Source of the DNA: Nitrosospira multiformis | GTDB lineage: Bacteria; Pseudomonadota; Gammaproteobacteria; Burkholderiales; Nitrosomonadaceae | DNA: 57,145 nt | Reading direction: 5' to 3' | Assembly (NCBI RefSeq): GCF_003050865.1 | Contig: NZ_QAOK01000022.1 | Coordinates: forward strand, 1-57,145 | Shown: positions 19,701 through 27,556 of the stretch, in pieces | How the letters are laid out: each line of letters opens with the position of its first letter | Numbering within the stretch: position 1 is the stretch's first letter | Position numbers and translations under genes: made by a program | Notes under the pieces: model-generated | Databases searched by the model: none | Seen by the model: only the letters and a program-made list of their open reading frames with translations | What the model was told of the DNA's origin: nothing

Positions 19701-22040
19701 GAAAACAAGCCGACACAAGCTTGCTCGATGCGCTGCATTCAATTTCCTCAAGGTGCCATTTTTTCCGAAGGCGGCAGCGTCGGCACAAAACTCATGCAGA
19801 CTGCGGTAGTTGATCGCCAGCAACCCCAGTTGATCCAAGTTCGGGTTATTGAAGCGCCAGCCGCGCCGCAAATCACGTAGCAAGCGGTAGCCAATGATGT
19901 AGCGCAGCGTGCGCTGAGCTTCTTGCCGAGCCAAACCCATGAGCTTGGGTGTGCGCAGGTATTCGACCAGCGTGGCTTCGTCCAGCCGATCAAAACCGAG
20001 TGCCTTGAACACGGCATCTGCCAACTGTTCTTCAATTAGCACATCGTTGCTGCTCTGCAAAGCGCCTATAAGACCTGCGCGCAAGGTCAGCAAGAAGACG
20101 AAATCATTGAAATGGCCGGCTTGTAGCGCTGCGTCCTGACGGTTGTCGGTAAAGCCAAGCAATTTGCGCGGATCAGGCTGGCCGCTTGCCGGTTCTTTAT
20201 CGTTGAAGAGTTGGCGCAGTGCGCTAAGCGTCAGAATCGTTGTGGCCGAGGATCGCCCTTCGCCTGAAAGACTTGCAAGGCGGTTGATGTCTTTGCCATG
20301 CGCTTCATGAAGCTGTCTGCAATTCAGACAGAAACGAAACTTTCCCGGGATGTACCAGAATGACTCGCCATGCCCCTCGTTTCCTTGTACGTCAACGCTA
20401 ACGCTATATGGCACGGCCTTTTTGTAGTTTTGTTTGATCTTGGGTGGGTCGCGGCTCAAATCCAGCCAAGTCTCTGGCAGATCTTCAATATCGCCTCTGT
20501 AGGACAGATTGGAGCCCACCGGACACAGGAATCCGTAAAAAACGTCTTCGTTATCGTTTGGCGTAATGTCATCAATTTCGCGCGGAGTGTAACTCGCGGG
20601 CTCCCTCTTTGATTGCCAAACCGGAAGGTACTCTTGGCCGCAATCCCGGCAAAAGTGCACGGGATAGAGTTGGACGCCTTCGTCCTGCCGACCTGGCGCA
20701 AAACGCTGCGCATCCAGGGTAATATGACGAACACCTTGCGCTTCAAGCGTGGCAAGCACCTTGCCAGGACCGCTGATAAATTGGTGAAGCTTGAACGCAA
20801 ATGGCGGCCTGCCTTGGGGAGTTTTGACTTCATGTGCAGCCACCAGAAAACGCTGCAGACCGTTGCGCGCCACATCGATCGCACAACCCGCATCGTTCGC
20901 CAGTTTTTCACTGGCTGCCTGGATGGTCATCGGCTTTGCCCGACGCGGCGGCTCGTTGTCAGGCAGTTCAATGCCGAGATTCAATTCGACCCAGACCGAC
21001 AGGGGATCAATCCGAAACGAATCAAAGTTTGCCCAGGAAAATTCAGAGCGTGAGACCGCCGCCGCCAAATGGATTTGAATTGCTGCGACATCTTTTAGCG
21101 GGTCAGTTACGCGCTCAAGCGTTTCGCCGATGATGTCCTGCTCGTTTAACCGCGTGCCAAAAAGCTTGCTTGCAACCTCTGCAACGGTCTTGTTTCGATC
21201 CGCCAAGCACCCGGTGCTGGACATGGTGGCTGATGTGCCAATACAGACCAATTCATCCGCCAGCAGTCGCTCGCGCAAACGACGCACTAGCAAAGCGACA
21301 TCCGCACCTTGACGTCCACGATAGGTATGAAGCTCATCCAGGATCAGAAACCTCAGCCCTTGGCAGTGATCCACCACGCGTCGATCCACCTCGTCGAAGC
21401 GAGTAAGGATCAGCTCCAGCATCATGAAATTGGTCAACAGGATGTCAGGAGGGTTGTTGGCAATTGCGTAGCGTTCTACCTTTGACTCCTGTCCAGTGTA
21501 ACGGGCCACCGTAAAGGGTTGCTGCCCATCCGGATAGCCATGTAGAAATTTATCGAGCTCTTCGAGCTGACTATTCGCCAAGGCATTCATCGGATAGATG
21601 ACGATGGCCCGAGTGCGTGCTGCTTTTTCTTGATCCTTGGCTTTCAAAATCCGATCAATGACAGGGATGAAAAAAGACAGTGACTTTCCAGAGCCCGTGC
21701 CCGTGGTGACGACATAGCTCTGCTTTCCCTGCCCCTTGGCCAATGCCTGCAACTGATGAGCATAGAGTTGTAGCGGCTGAGGATGTCCCTCTGCTTTGCC
21801 GACCTGAAAGAGTTCGGCACAGGCACGATGCAGTACACCCTCTGCGGCCAGCTCTTGCACTGTACCTTTTCGCTGATAGTTCGGATTGATTTGAACGAGG
21901 GGTTCTGGCCAATAACGCCCATCGGCATACTGCCGCTCCACCTCATCCCTAATGTCTGGCGCAGCGATCCGGGAAAAGCTTCGTGAAAACGAGCTGTATT
22001 CGCTGATGAGCTGGTCGCGAAAGCCAAATACGTTATTCAT
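16755..22040 (-). CDS. Giant DUF1998 DEAD/DEAH helicase (DrmA/DrmB-like in one chain)
   Basis: About 1761 aa. From the chosen start, the first helicase lobe has TGTGSGKS (113-120), IYPMNALANSQ and LILDELHTYRG (about 232). The second lobe has FCSPTMELGVDIS and QRSGRAGRSG (about 1030). Cysteine pairs CRDCG, CLNC, CSQCG and CENC are likely zinc sites. The C-terminal DUF1998 module has CEAGCYQCLLSY at about 1618. In DISARM the helicase (DrmA) and DUF1998 protein (DrmB) are usually separate; here both are one polypeptide, also as in DruE-type helicases. The start ATG at 22040 is chosen because AAGGGAAG lies 10 bases upstream; an ATG-less extension to 22100 is open but overlaps the decayed upstream gene. 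It is the first gene of the nine-gene operon. Confidence 0.85.
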   Translation of the reverse strand: MNNVFGFRDQLISEYSSFSRSFSRIAAPDIRDEVERQYADGRYWPEPLVQINPNYQRKGTVQELAAEGVLHRACAELFQVGKAEGHPQPLQLYAHQLQALAKGQGKQSYVVTTGTGSGKSLSFFIPVIDRILKAKDQEKAARTRAIVIYPMNALANSQLEELDKFLHGYPDGQQPFTVARYTGQESKVERYAIANNPPDILLTNFMMLELILTRFDEVDRRVVDHCQGLRFLILDELHTYRGRQGADVALLVRRLRERLLADELVCIGTSATMSSTGCLADRNKTVAEVASKLFGTRLNEQDIIGETLERVTDPLKDVAAIQIHLAAAVSRSEFSWANFDSFRIDPLSVWVELNLGIELPDNEPPRRAKPMTIQAASEKLANDAGCAIDVARNGLQRFLVAAHEVKTPQGRPPFAFKLHQFISGPGKVLATLEAQGVRHITLDAQRFAPGRQDEGVQLYPVHFCRDCGQEYLPVWQSKREPASYTPREIDDITPNDNEDVFYGFLCPVGSNLSYRGDIEDLPETWLDLSRDPPKIKQNYKKAVPYSVSVDVQGNEGHGESFWYIPGKFRFCLNCRQLHEAHGKDINRLASLSGEGRSSATTILTLSALRQLFNDKEPASGQPDPRKLLGFTDNRQDAALQAGHFNDFVFLLTLRAGLIGALQSSNDVLIEEQLADAVFKALGFDRLDEATLVEYLRTPKLMGLARQEAQRTLRYIIGYRLLRDLRRGWRFNNPNLDQLGLLAINYRSLHEFCADAAAFGKNGTLRKLNAAHRASLCRLVFNTMRRGLCLETRYLDPVEQDKARTSAFAYLNERWAFAPDELLETAKYLILSKRPEYRGKPRTDLVTGGPRSRLLRDIKTAAFWKKTDFASQVTSWKDPEWVELVGALLQAAALYGYVQKHSLDQQLIGWRLNAAALDWCLPKESLQAGDTGANQFFCALYLNIADLLRQKSHPLFDFEAQEHTAQVDAGRRQLLEQRFRYTDKDRKDWADNPAHEAPLERLPVMFCSPTMELGVDISALNTVYLRNVPPTPANYAQRSGRAGRSGQQALVITYCASLSPHDQWFFHHANEMVHGVVRAPTLDLANRDLVESHLQAVWLANAHIALDDSIAPMLDLDQPGKPLIKSYHDALNDPAATQRAQASAARVMAQLQQELAGSDWFSADYVQKVIERAPQAFSGALERWRVLFDATHTQMNMADQLVKSHTASHNERQNAQRRYGDAARQYAVLLKNGNTRNSDFYTYRYLASQGFLPGYNFPRLPLMAWIPARGGTTPNGKDDEGSMVTRPRFLALSEFGPRSLIYHQGRMYRVVRAKLNVGSADHISGNSQLATISSLICSQCGYGHLGDINGAQPLVNRCENCDALLTDHDWVRELYRIETVETVAVERISINDEDRQRQGFELQTTYRFLPGPDGVIQQRKAEVRHDEETLAELTYAPAARLWRLNRGWRRRKDKEQLGFYINPITGTWSKQDEPGDNEEDGKDEALLDKVPNQRIVPFVEDHRNLLILAPVHALSTEAMATLQAALKRGIEMTFQIEESELVAEPLPKADERLALMFYEAAEGGAGVLTRIAGDPASLGQVASNALKLLHYHAPQGQWKLEDLPALEQTNALGNHICEAGCYQCLLSYFNQPDHENINRRNADALKVLVALANAEVKPRRDPPPAPAHAPADDHLKQWLQALDAAGLRRPDAIQVPVNQGAAIAAGQYKAARVLVFLEAIDTNIAALLTDKGWQILNFSDPSLWHGQFAAHSDVFGKYEETQ

Positions 22041-22056
22041 TGATTCTGTTCTTCCC

Positions 22057-22317
22057 TTAGGGAGCGTAGTCGGGTGCAAGTACGATATTCTTGACGCCAT
22101 ACAGCGCTAAGTGGTCTTTCAGCCAAAACCAATATTCATGGCCTTACAAGCTCTCATCAGGCGAAGCATCTAAACTCCAGCGCTGCAGCATATAACCAGC
22201 GACTGCAGCGCGAAAGCGCATTCATATCGAGCCATCTTGCCGTCTTGCATTCCGTAGTCCATCCGGATGATCTCCGAACGGCTCAAGCGCGGGTAGAACG
22301 GCAGGTACGCGGATTAG
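22057..22317 (-). pseudogene. Decayed gene immediately upstream of the DUF1998 helicase
   Basis: Two protein-like stretches lie in different minus-strand frames. The first (about 22317-22175) reads YLPFYPRLSRSEIIRMDYG and onward, with no start codon. The second (about 22141-22057) reads HEYWFWLKDHLALYGVKNIV and ends APDYAP-stop, 16 bases before the helicase ATG. Together they look like the N- or mid-part and C-terminus of one protein broken by deletions or frameshifts. Position suggests it was once the operon's first gene. I do not recognise the family. Confidence 0.4.
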
Positions 22318-22484
22318 TTGAAAACGTTCTCTTTAAAATAGGAATAGAACTTCGATTCCTGAAATGGTGGCTATTTTAGGTAGCTATTGCTGAGCTAGCA
22401 ATTGGACTTAGGTACACCTGTCAGTCGATGGGGACATTTCAGAACTGGAGCCGGTCTCATCTTCTGTCAAAGTCAACAGGAAAT

Positions 22485-22628
22485 CTATTTTTTGCTGGAA
22501 CCTTTTGGCATTGCCTTGTCGGGTTGGGGCTTGGCCTTCCCTAGGGACGATGGAGATTCTGGTAGCGCATCTACCAGATGGACGATCGTGCGGAGCCTAA
22601 TGGCCTTTAGGTAGAACGGGAAAGTCAT
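22485..22628 (-). CDS. Possible 47-aa remnant ORF, function unknown
   Basis: A minus-strand frame starting at the ATG at 22628 reads MTFPFYLKAIRLRTIVHLVD and ends with a lysine-rich tail (GSSKK). The frame is open for some 19 more codons upstream without a start, which suggests the end of a longer, truncated gene. There is no recognisable domain and no clear ribosome site. It is listed because it is the most protein-like frame in an otherwise empty 1-kb stretch. Confidence 0.25.
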   Translation of the reverse strand: MTFPFYLKAIRLRTIVHLVDALPESPSSLGKAKPQPDKAMPKGSSKK

Positions 22629-22739
22629 CGAAGTATTACTTGCGATGCTGCACGAGTCAAAAATGGAACCGATATGCGAAGACTAGCCTCCTTAGGCTGA
22701 GACAACATGCATAGGAGGGGTAATCGCAGAAACAGTCGT

Positions 22740-22857
22740 TTTTCGGAGAGCTTGAAATACGGGATGGGTTAGTCCAATCCTGACTGAAAACATCTAAGAA
22801 AACTATCTCCTGAAATTAACTCTCCGAAAAGCTCTACTCAAGTTGAGTTTCAGGAGA
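22740..22857. repeat. Two interleaved perfect inverted repeats in the gene-poor gap
   Basis: An 11-bp pair, TTTTCGGAGAG at 22740-22750 and CTCTCCGAAAA at 22820-22830, is interleaved with a 10-bp pair, TCTCCTGAAA at 22806-22815 and TTTCAGGAGA at 22848-22857. The related cores suggest repeated binding sites or decayed element ends. The rest of 22320-23065 shows no convincing gene. Confidence 0.5.
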
Positions 22858-23065
22858 GAAATTAATAATGAAATGATCAACTGTGGGTCATTGATTCGAC
22901 TCCAATCCGCGTATCGGAAGTGCTAGGCCTGCTGCTTTTTGTCATTTGCCAAACGGTGTGTCGAATGAAAAGATTGTTATTGCTATTTTTGCTGATTTGA
23001 CCCTGCCATGAGGATTATTGAAGCCCCGACCAGACCTACTGCAGGGCTAACAAAAGTTAAATCTA

Positions 23066-23779
23066 ATGGATAACTCTGAGCGTCTGGTTGAACAGTATCT
23101 GATAGGCTTAAATCGAGGTGCTGTCATATTTGAGCCAGATGGAAACATTCCCCCAGATTTCTCTATTGCAGGCAGCATCGGCGTCGAAGTACGACGCCTC
23201 AACCAGAACTTCGAGTACGAAGATGGGTCAGCCGAAGGTTTGGAAACTCTCGCTATTCCATTATGGCAGCGGCTCCACAGGTTCCTCCCTACAATAGGGC
23301 CATCCATCAACGGTGAGAGTTGGTTTGTTGGAACGGATTTCCGACGCCCTATTGGACGTTGGGCCCCACTTTGGACGAGAATCAGGCGAGAACTGGTTGC
23401 CTTCATGGTTGCGCCCCACCGAAAGCAATGCACCCTTTCGGTTACAGCCAACTTTCAACTGGACCTAATTCGTGCGAGTAAAGACCATGGGAGCTTCTTT
23501 CTCCTCGGAGCTAGCAGCGACGGCGACTCCGGTGGTTGGGTAATGGGTGAGGTCGGAAGGAATCTTCAGCTATGCATCGCGGAGAAGGAAAAGAAAATCG
23601 CGCCTTACCGCGCCAAGTACAGCGAATGGTGGTTAGTCCTGCCGGACCACATCGACTTTGGGGTTGATCCGGAAGATCATGAGAAATATAGGACATGGAT
23701 AGTGCCCAGTTTGAGTCATAGCTTCGCTAAGATTGTCCTCCTCGACCCTCACAACCATCATCGTCGGTTTGAGATTTGA
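23066..23779 (+). CDS. Hypothetical protein, possible PD-(D/E)xK-like start
   Basis: A 237-aa protein I do not recognise. Residues 29-46 contain PPDFSIAGSIGVEVRRLN, which has the spacing of a PD...ExK/R nuclease core (Asp30, Glu41, Arg43-44), but this motif is weak and proves nothing alone. The rest has a tryptophan-rich end and no membrane segment. It stands alone on the plus strand, between the defence operon and the satellite, in AT-richer DNA, with no strong ribosome site. The 454 bp after it (23780-24233) contains nothing I can support. Confidence 0.55.
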   Translation: MDNSERLVEQYLIGLNRGAVIFEPDGNIPPDFSIAGSIGVEVRRLNQNFEYEDGSAEGLETLAIPLWQRLHRFLPTIGPSINGESWFVGTDFRRPIGRWAPLWTRIRRELVAFMVAPHRKQCTLSVTANFQLDLIRASKDHGSFFLLGASSDGDSGGWVMGEVGRNLQLCIAEKEKKIAPYRAKYSEWWLVLPDHIDFGVDPEDHEKYRTWIVPSLSHSFAKIVLLDPHNHHRRFEI

Positions 23780-24233
23780 GCATTCGCTTCAGCAGCCACT
23801 GAATTGAGTTGATTAAAACGTTGAGTCTAGGCTGATAACTTGGGCGAGTCCATCCTCACGGCACTCATTGTGGGAAAGAAGACGCGGAGGTGTTCTCCTG
23901 GTTTTGCAAAAGATTCGATATCGATATTAATGACGCTGAACCCAAGGCTTATACAATTTCTGGGGTAGCCATAAGGAGCCTCCCCAAGGGGCTACCTTAT
24001 AGTCTGCTGCTTACCCAAATGGCTCGAAATGGCTCAGATTAAGTTTGTGTCATGTTGAACTTGACCTCGTCCTTGACAATGGCAATCATTCCGGTCAGTC
24101 TAGGGATAGTAGCGCCAGTGGGCAGGTGTGCTTCCGATCTCGGGAAATCAAGTGTTGTCGGCCCCTTTATAGACGCTGGCGTTACTATTTTAGCGCCTGC
24201 ACGTATACGATACCTGATATTCAAGGTTAAGTT

Positions 24234-24395
24234 TTATTTAACAGATGTGTTTTCCAGCGCATCTGCAAGCTCCTTATATGCTTCGGATAATCCAGGGGTC
24301 ATCCACTGCTCTGGGTTGCCATCTAATAGTTTTATCGCGATGGTTGTCACCATTTTTTCTGCCGCTAGCCTAAGTAAGTCAACTTCATTGTTCAT
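24234..24395 (-). CDS. Small 53-aa protein
   Basis: The frame encodes a 53-aa acidic helical protein beginning MNNEVDLLRLAAEKMVTTIA and containing the stretch NPEQWMTPGLSEAYKELADAL. A good ribosome site (TTAGGAGAAAG) lies before the ATG. The amphipathic pattern and codon use look real. It sits at the far end of the satellite region and is probably a phage or island accessory gene. Function unknown. Confidence 0.5.
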   Translation of the reverse strand: MNNEVDLLRLAAEKMVTTIAIKLLDGNPEQWMTPGLSEAYKELADALENTSVK

Positions 24396-24623
24396 TGCGC
24401 TTTCTCCTAATATGTGTACCTTAACTTGCCAGAAGCCTTTTACCTAGCCCCTTGACACGCCAAGCCATCTGAGGGAATCTGGCGTTACGCCAGCGTCGCT
24501 AGTAGGTGTTCGGTTTTGGGAAACCAATCGAGAGAAGCCCTAGTCACCGCTGTACTTGGCGCTGGCGTCTCCCTGCTTGGGCACGCAGATCGTGGTCCTT
24601 AGGCATAACCAATAACACGATTA

Positions 24624-25400
24624 TCACAAGTTACCTCGCATTTTTTGCTCGATCGACCGCAGGGTATTCTGGATTTCTCGCTCGCGTATTTCAGGGTCAA
24701 TATCCTGGATGTACTCTACTGCAGAGAAACCATCTCCGCGCTTTCTGTTCTGCGGTGATTCGAGGGAATCGATCAAAAGTGCTTCAAGCGTGGCGATCAT
24801 CGAGGCGAGGCTTGGTACCAGGGGGAGCTCACGCAGACTGCCCTCCGGCGTGACGTCAAGTAACCCAAACCATGAGAACTGTGGCGCGAGGTGGGGCGCC
24901 GGCTGCGGCAGATATGACGATTGAGACTCAACCAATGCATACATCGAGCTGGATTTGCGCAAGTGCGTTTGGTATGCTCCCCCAAGTGTGGAAGGCTGCG
25001 TCCGAACGTTTCGGACGTATGCGAGACGCCTTCTTTTGAAGTCGCACTTGGCGCGGGCGAGTCTTCCACACACTTAGAAGTTGTAGATCAAGTCTCCACA
25101 ATCGGTCCTTGCGGTACTTGACTAGATCGGACTCCTGGTATATTTTTTCTTTAGGGCTTCGCGCTTGCGACAGACCGGTCATGTAGAGGCCGGAACGATC
25201 GACAAGCGCGAGGCCTTTCTCTTTGTCGTAGTACCGCGGCAACCCTTCATCAATCCACCTGCTTAAAGACATCTTCCCACTGCTTTTGCTGTAAGCGTTG
25301 ACAAGCAAGGTAACACTGATTCCCGCTTCGGCTAAACCATCATCACAAGCATGCGCTTGAGCTGCTTTGGCGACAGAAATACCGGTCTCCTAGGAACCGT
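24624..25400 (-). pseudogene. Broken phage/island protein, frameshifted near 25055
   Basis: The first part (about 25400-25060) reads ...LVNAYSKSSGKMSLSRW, then DRSGLYMTGLSQA and YRKDRLWRLDLQLL. The second part, in the next frame (25075-24624), reads KRRRLAYVRNVRTQPSTLGG and continues to a helical end IREREIQNTLRSIEQKMRGNL. The join falls in the GC-run at 25050-25061, so one base gained or lost there separates two halves of one protein of at least 240 aa. There is no ATG in the upstream extension, which opens after a stop near 25390. The family occurs in proteobacterial prophages as far as I recall; I cannot name a function. Confidence 0.5.
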
Positions 25401-25500
25401 GTCCTAGTCGAAAATCAGTGAACCAAGCGCCCCCCGCGGCGGCGAAATACTCTACTCTGCCTCAGTAACTTGCTCGTAACACTCGGTTATCTCACCGTTA

Positions 25501-26088
25501 TCAAAAACGTTCAGGGTCTCCGGCTTTTCCTCGATTAGAGAATGGGACAACCTCACCATCCGGCGAGACAAAGACCACCTTCATCTTGCGGGGTGATTTT
25601 TGAGGCGCATGTTCTTTACGAAACAACCCCATGTGCCTGAACAGCCGCTCATGGGCACTGTTCTTGTCCCAGAACCTTATCCTGCACGTCCTCGCTGTCA
25701 CCTTGCCGTCAGTAATGGTCTGGCCGACTTCGATTGATGAGATAGCGGAGGCCGTTGCATCATCAATTTCATGAATGGCTTTCGGTGATCCATCACTGTT
25801 GAAGAGCTTCCGAATGTCCGAGAACGCAACTGCTGCGGTCTCCCGAACGATATTCTCGGCGGTTACTTCGCAACGCTTTGCCACTTCTTTTTGCTTCAGC
25901 TCGATGGCTTCCTGAACCTTAGCATTTCTTAGCAATCGGCAAGCAGACACTTCAGCTGAATTGCCTCGTGAACGATAGCCAGCACGTGCGTAGGCAGCCG
26001 TAGCATTCAGGTCCACGCAGTATTCCACCGCGAATCGTTGCTGCTTGGGCGTAAGTTCAGATCCTCGTGGCTTTTTCATCACGTTCAT
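25501..26088 (-). CDS. terS: Phage terminase small subunit
   Basis: The protein (195 aa from the ATG at 26088; TTG possible at 26097) has the Terminase_2 pattern: LTPKQQRFAVEYCVDLNATA, AYARAGY, then CRLLRNAKVQEAIE, followed by a helical region and a basic tail. Small terminases recognise pac or cos DNA and pair with a large subunit for packaging. No large subunit, portal or capsid gene is in the window. In satellite elements, a resident TerS redirects a helper phage's packaging machinery to the satellite genome, which fits the integrase-AlpA-replication genes upstream on the same strand. Confidence 0.85.
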   Translation of the reverse strand: MNVMKKPRGSELTPKQQRFAVEYCVDLNATAAYARAGYRSRGNSAEVSACRLLRNAKVQEAIELKQKEVAKRCEVTAENIVRETAAVAFSDIRKLFNSDGSPKAIHEIDDATASAISSIEVGQTITDGKVTARTCRIRFWDKNSAHERLFRHMGLFRKEHAPQKSPRKMKVVFVSPDGEVVPFSNRGKAGDPERF

Positions 26089-26237
26089 CCTGGGCAAGTG
26101 TTACATACACCTCCTTCATCGCTTTCACCCCTTCGTTGCGCTCGTATGATACCCCTCCAGGAGCGTTCAACTTTGCTACACTCGCTTGCCCCAGAGTTGA
26201 TAGATACCAGTAGGTAGATGGTAATTCTAGAAAGGTG

Positions 26238-26370
26238 TACGCCCGGCGGGTCAATTGATTTTCCAAAAGTGCCTTGACTGGTACGCTCGGCGGGTCAATT
26301 CCCGCAAAGCTAAAAATAATTGATACGCCAAGCGGGTCAATCATCGCGTAATTGACACGTCCTGCGTACC
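26238..26370. repeat. Iteron-like array of 19-bp repeats
   Basis: Three direct copies of TACGCYCGGCGGGTCAATT occur at 26238-26256, 26282-26300 and 26324-26342 (the last with AAG for CGG in the middle and C at the end), spaced 44 and 42 bp, i.e. about four helical turns. A diverged copy in the opposite orientation lies at 26352-26370. The array sits between the replication-type gene and terS. It may be a replication origin, an operator for terS, or a packaging site. Confidence 0.7.
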
Positions 26371-26859
26371 ATCACTTATGGCGTTTGCATTCGTTATACG
26401 AAAAGCTGAGCCGTTACCCAAAAGACGGGGCACCGCTTTTAATTTTGGCAAGGGTGGCAATGGCTCGCTTTTCCTCCATGTGCTCCTTGGCCTTTCAGTG
26501 GATCGAACGTCCAATTTTCCCTTGCAGTCGTCTATATTGTAGAACGTCACTCCGTAGAGCGTTGCTTTGTTCCGTCCACCCTGACGTGTCACTTCCAACC
26601 AGTCGCCGTCCCTCAGCTCTTTCAGGGCCTTGTTGAGCGTGTCCTTTGACTTCCACCCTCTATCCCGCATTATTGTCCATGATGCGCACAAATCGCCGTT
26701 GTTGTCTCCCTTGTATTGACCGAGCAGGTCAATTAACAACTTGACCGCATGAGCTGAAAGCTGGGCAAAGCTTTGACTTCTTATTACCACGAAAGGCAAA
26801 GGCACGTAGCCCCCGCCTTCCCGTTTGGCTTGAGCATTCTTGAATCGGTTTTTTCCCAT
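26341..26859 (-). CDS. Winged-helix protein, likely satellite replication or regulatory protein
   Basis: A 172-aa protein. Residues 15-110 look like a winged helix: PLPFVVIRSQSFAQLSAHAV, then LLIDLLGQYKGDNNGDLCAS, then TIMRDRGWKSKDTLNKALKELRDGDWLEVTRQGG. This arrangement is frequent in phage replication initiators and plasmid Rep N-terminal domains. The C-terminal third is proline/basic-rich and likely disordered. No helicase or primase domain is fused to it. Its end abuts the iteron-like repeats, which are candidate binding sites. Regulatory rather than replicative action is possible. Confidence 0.6.
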   Translation of the reverse strand: MGKNRFKNAQAKREGGGYVPLPFVVIRSQSFAQLSAHAVKLLIDLLGQYKGDNNGDLCASWTIMRDRGWKSKDTLNKALKELRDGDWLEVTRQGGRNKATLYGVTFYNIDDCKGKLDVRSTERPRSTWRKSEPLPPLPKLKAVPRLLGNGSAFRITNANAISDGTQDVSITR

Positions 26860-26862
26860 TAG

Positions 26863-27006
26863 CTAATCTTCCGCCAAGCGAGAAAGGAAGCGATACAAGC
26901 CCCATAGCTCGATTAAAGACATGGCAGCCAGATCAACTTCTATGCCAAGATGTGAAAAACGCACCGAGAGCGCTTGCAAACGTTCGAGCCAGTGTTCATC
27001 ATTCAT
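26863..27006 (-). CDS. Small 47-aa satellite protein
   Basis: A short helical protein that begins MNDEHWLERLQALSVRFSHL and ends FLSRLAED. Its ATG overlaps the stop of the upstream 103-aa gene (ATGA) and its stop lies 3 bp before the winged-helix gene. Translational coupling on both sides makes it likely to be real. Function unknown. Confidence 0.6.
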   Translation of the reverse strand: MNDEHWLERLQALSVRFSHLGIEVDLAAMSLIELWGLYRFLSRLAED

Positions 27007-27314
27007 GTTTCACCTCCCGCGCATTTATTAACCCGTCTAGCCATACGCGAGTCTGTCTGCTGCGCCCTTTCCAAGGCTCTTTTGATACGCGAGTGCCGCC
27101 TTGCAATGGCAGGAGTTACCCGACTTATGATCTTGTAAAGCCCCTCCAGCCCCGCCCCCTGAAACAAAGCATGAGAGCCATGCTTTACGCTTTCACAAAG
27201 ATAAAAACAGGTGGAATCTTCTTTGCGGTTCAAACGCCGCACCCAAGCAGGATCAACGGGACATACTGGCGCATTGCAAGACTGGAACTTAGGGCAATCC
27301 GGTATGGAAGGCAT
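27003..27314 (-). CDS. Cysteine-rich small phage-type protein
   Basis: 103 aa. The N-terminal half has CPKFQSCNAPVCP and, 20 residues on, TCFYLCESVK, giving five to six cysteines that could hold one zinc. The C-terminal half is basic (RRHSRIKRALERAQQ). Similar small proteins occur in proteobacterial prophages and satellites, from memory. Its stop is coupled to the next gene and its start is coupled to alpA (1-bp overlap), so it belongs to the alpA operon. It may bind nucleic acid; not shown. Confidence 0.6.
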   Translation of the reverse strand: MPSIPDCPKFQSCNAPVCPVDPAWVRRLNRKEDSTCFYLCESVKHGSHALFQGAGLEGLYKIISRVTPAIARRHSRIKRALERAQQTDSRMARRVNKCAGGET

Positions 27315-27547
27315 CAGGCTACCTCCCGACTCTCACGCAGCTTTTCAATTAGGGCGCGAATCTCCCCTACGCACCAGGCAGACGTACGGGGGCCTAATTT
27401 TACTGGTTTGGGGAAGCGGCCACATTTAACTCCGGCCCACCAGGTTGATCTACTTACAGGGATTACAGGAGGGATTGGGGGTACTGCGTTGGGATTGCCC
27501 AGAATTTGCGATTCACGGACAAAGCCATCTTCAGGTAATTGATACAT
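27314..27547 (-). CDS. alpA: AlpA-family excisionase/transcriptional regulator
   Basis: 77 aa with the AlpA core: VSRSTWWAGVKCGRFPKPVKLGPRTSAWCVGEIRALIEKL (shown in parts: SRSTWW, GRFPKPVKLGPRTSAW, IRALIEKL), a MerR-like winged helix. AlpA proteins act as excisionases and activators in P4-like prophages and Gram-negative PICIs. GGGAG lies 9 bases before the ATG. An imperfect inverted repeat in its leader (TCCCGTC at 27557-27563, GACGGGA at 27585-27591) could be its own operator. It heads the gene group running down to terS. Confidence 0.85.
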   Translation of the reverse strand: MYQLPEDGFVRESQILGNPNAVPPIPPVIPVSRSTWWAGVKCGRFPKPVKLGPRTSAWCVGEIRALIEKLRESREVA

Positions 27548-27556
27548 TTAGAATAC

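Noticed and set aside
22402-22614. 70-codon plus-strand frame in the gene-poor gap
   Set aside because: Residue use is not protein-like and it overlaps the more plausible minus-strand frame at 22485-22628.
24052-24447. 131-codon plus-strand frame near the satellite end
   Set aside because: It is antisense to a 53-aa minus-strand gene with a good ribosome site, and its sequence shows no domain.
2573-24620. Second copy of the ssrA 3' end as attR
   Set aside because: I looked for the TGGTGGAGGCGGCGGGAATT-type end in the left region and saw only a partial look-alike near 3275; not convincing.
26057-26344. 95-aa minus-strand frame before terS
   Set aside because: It is mostly built from the iteron-like repeats (ATTGACCCG units), so it is more likely regulatory than coding; its end overlaps terS.
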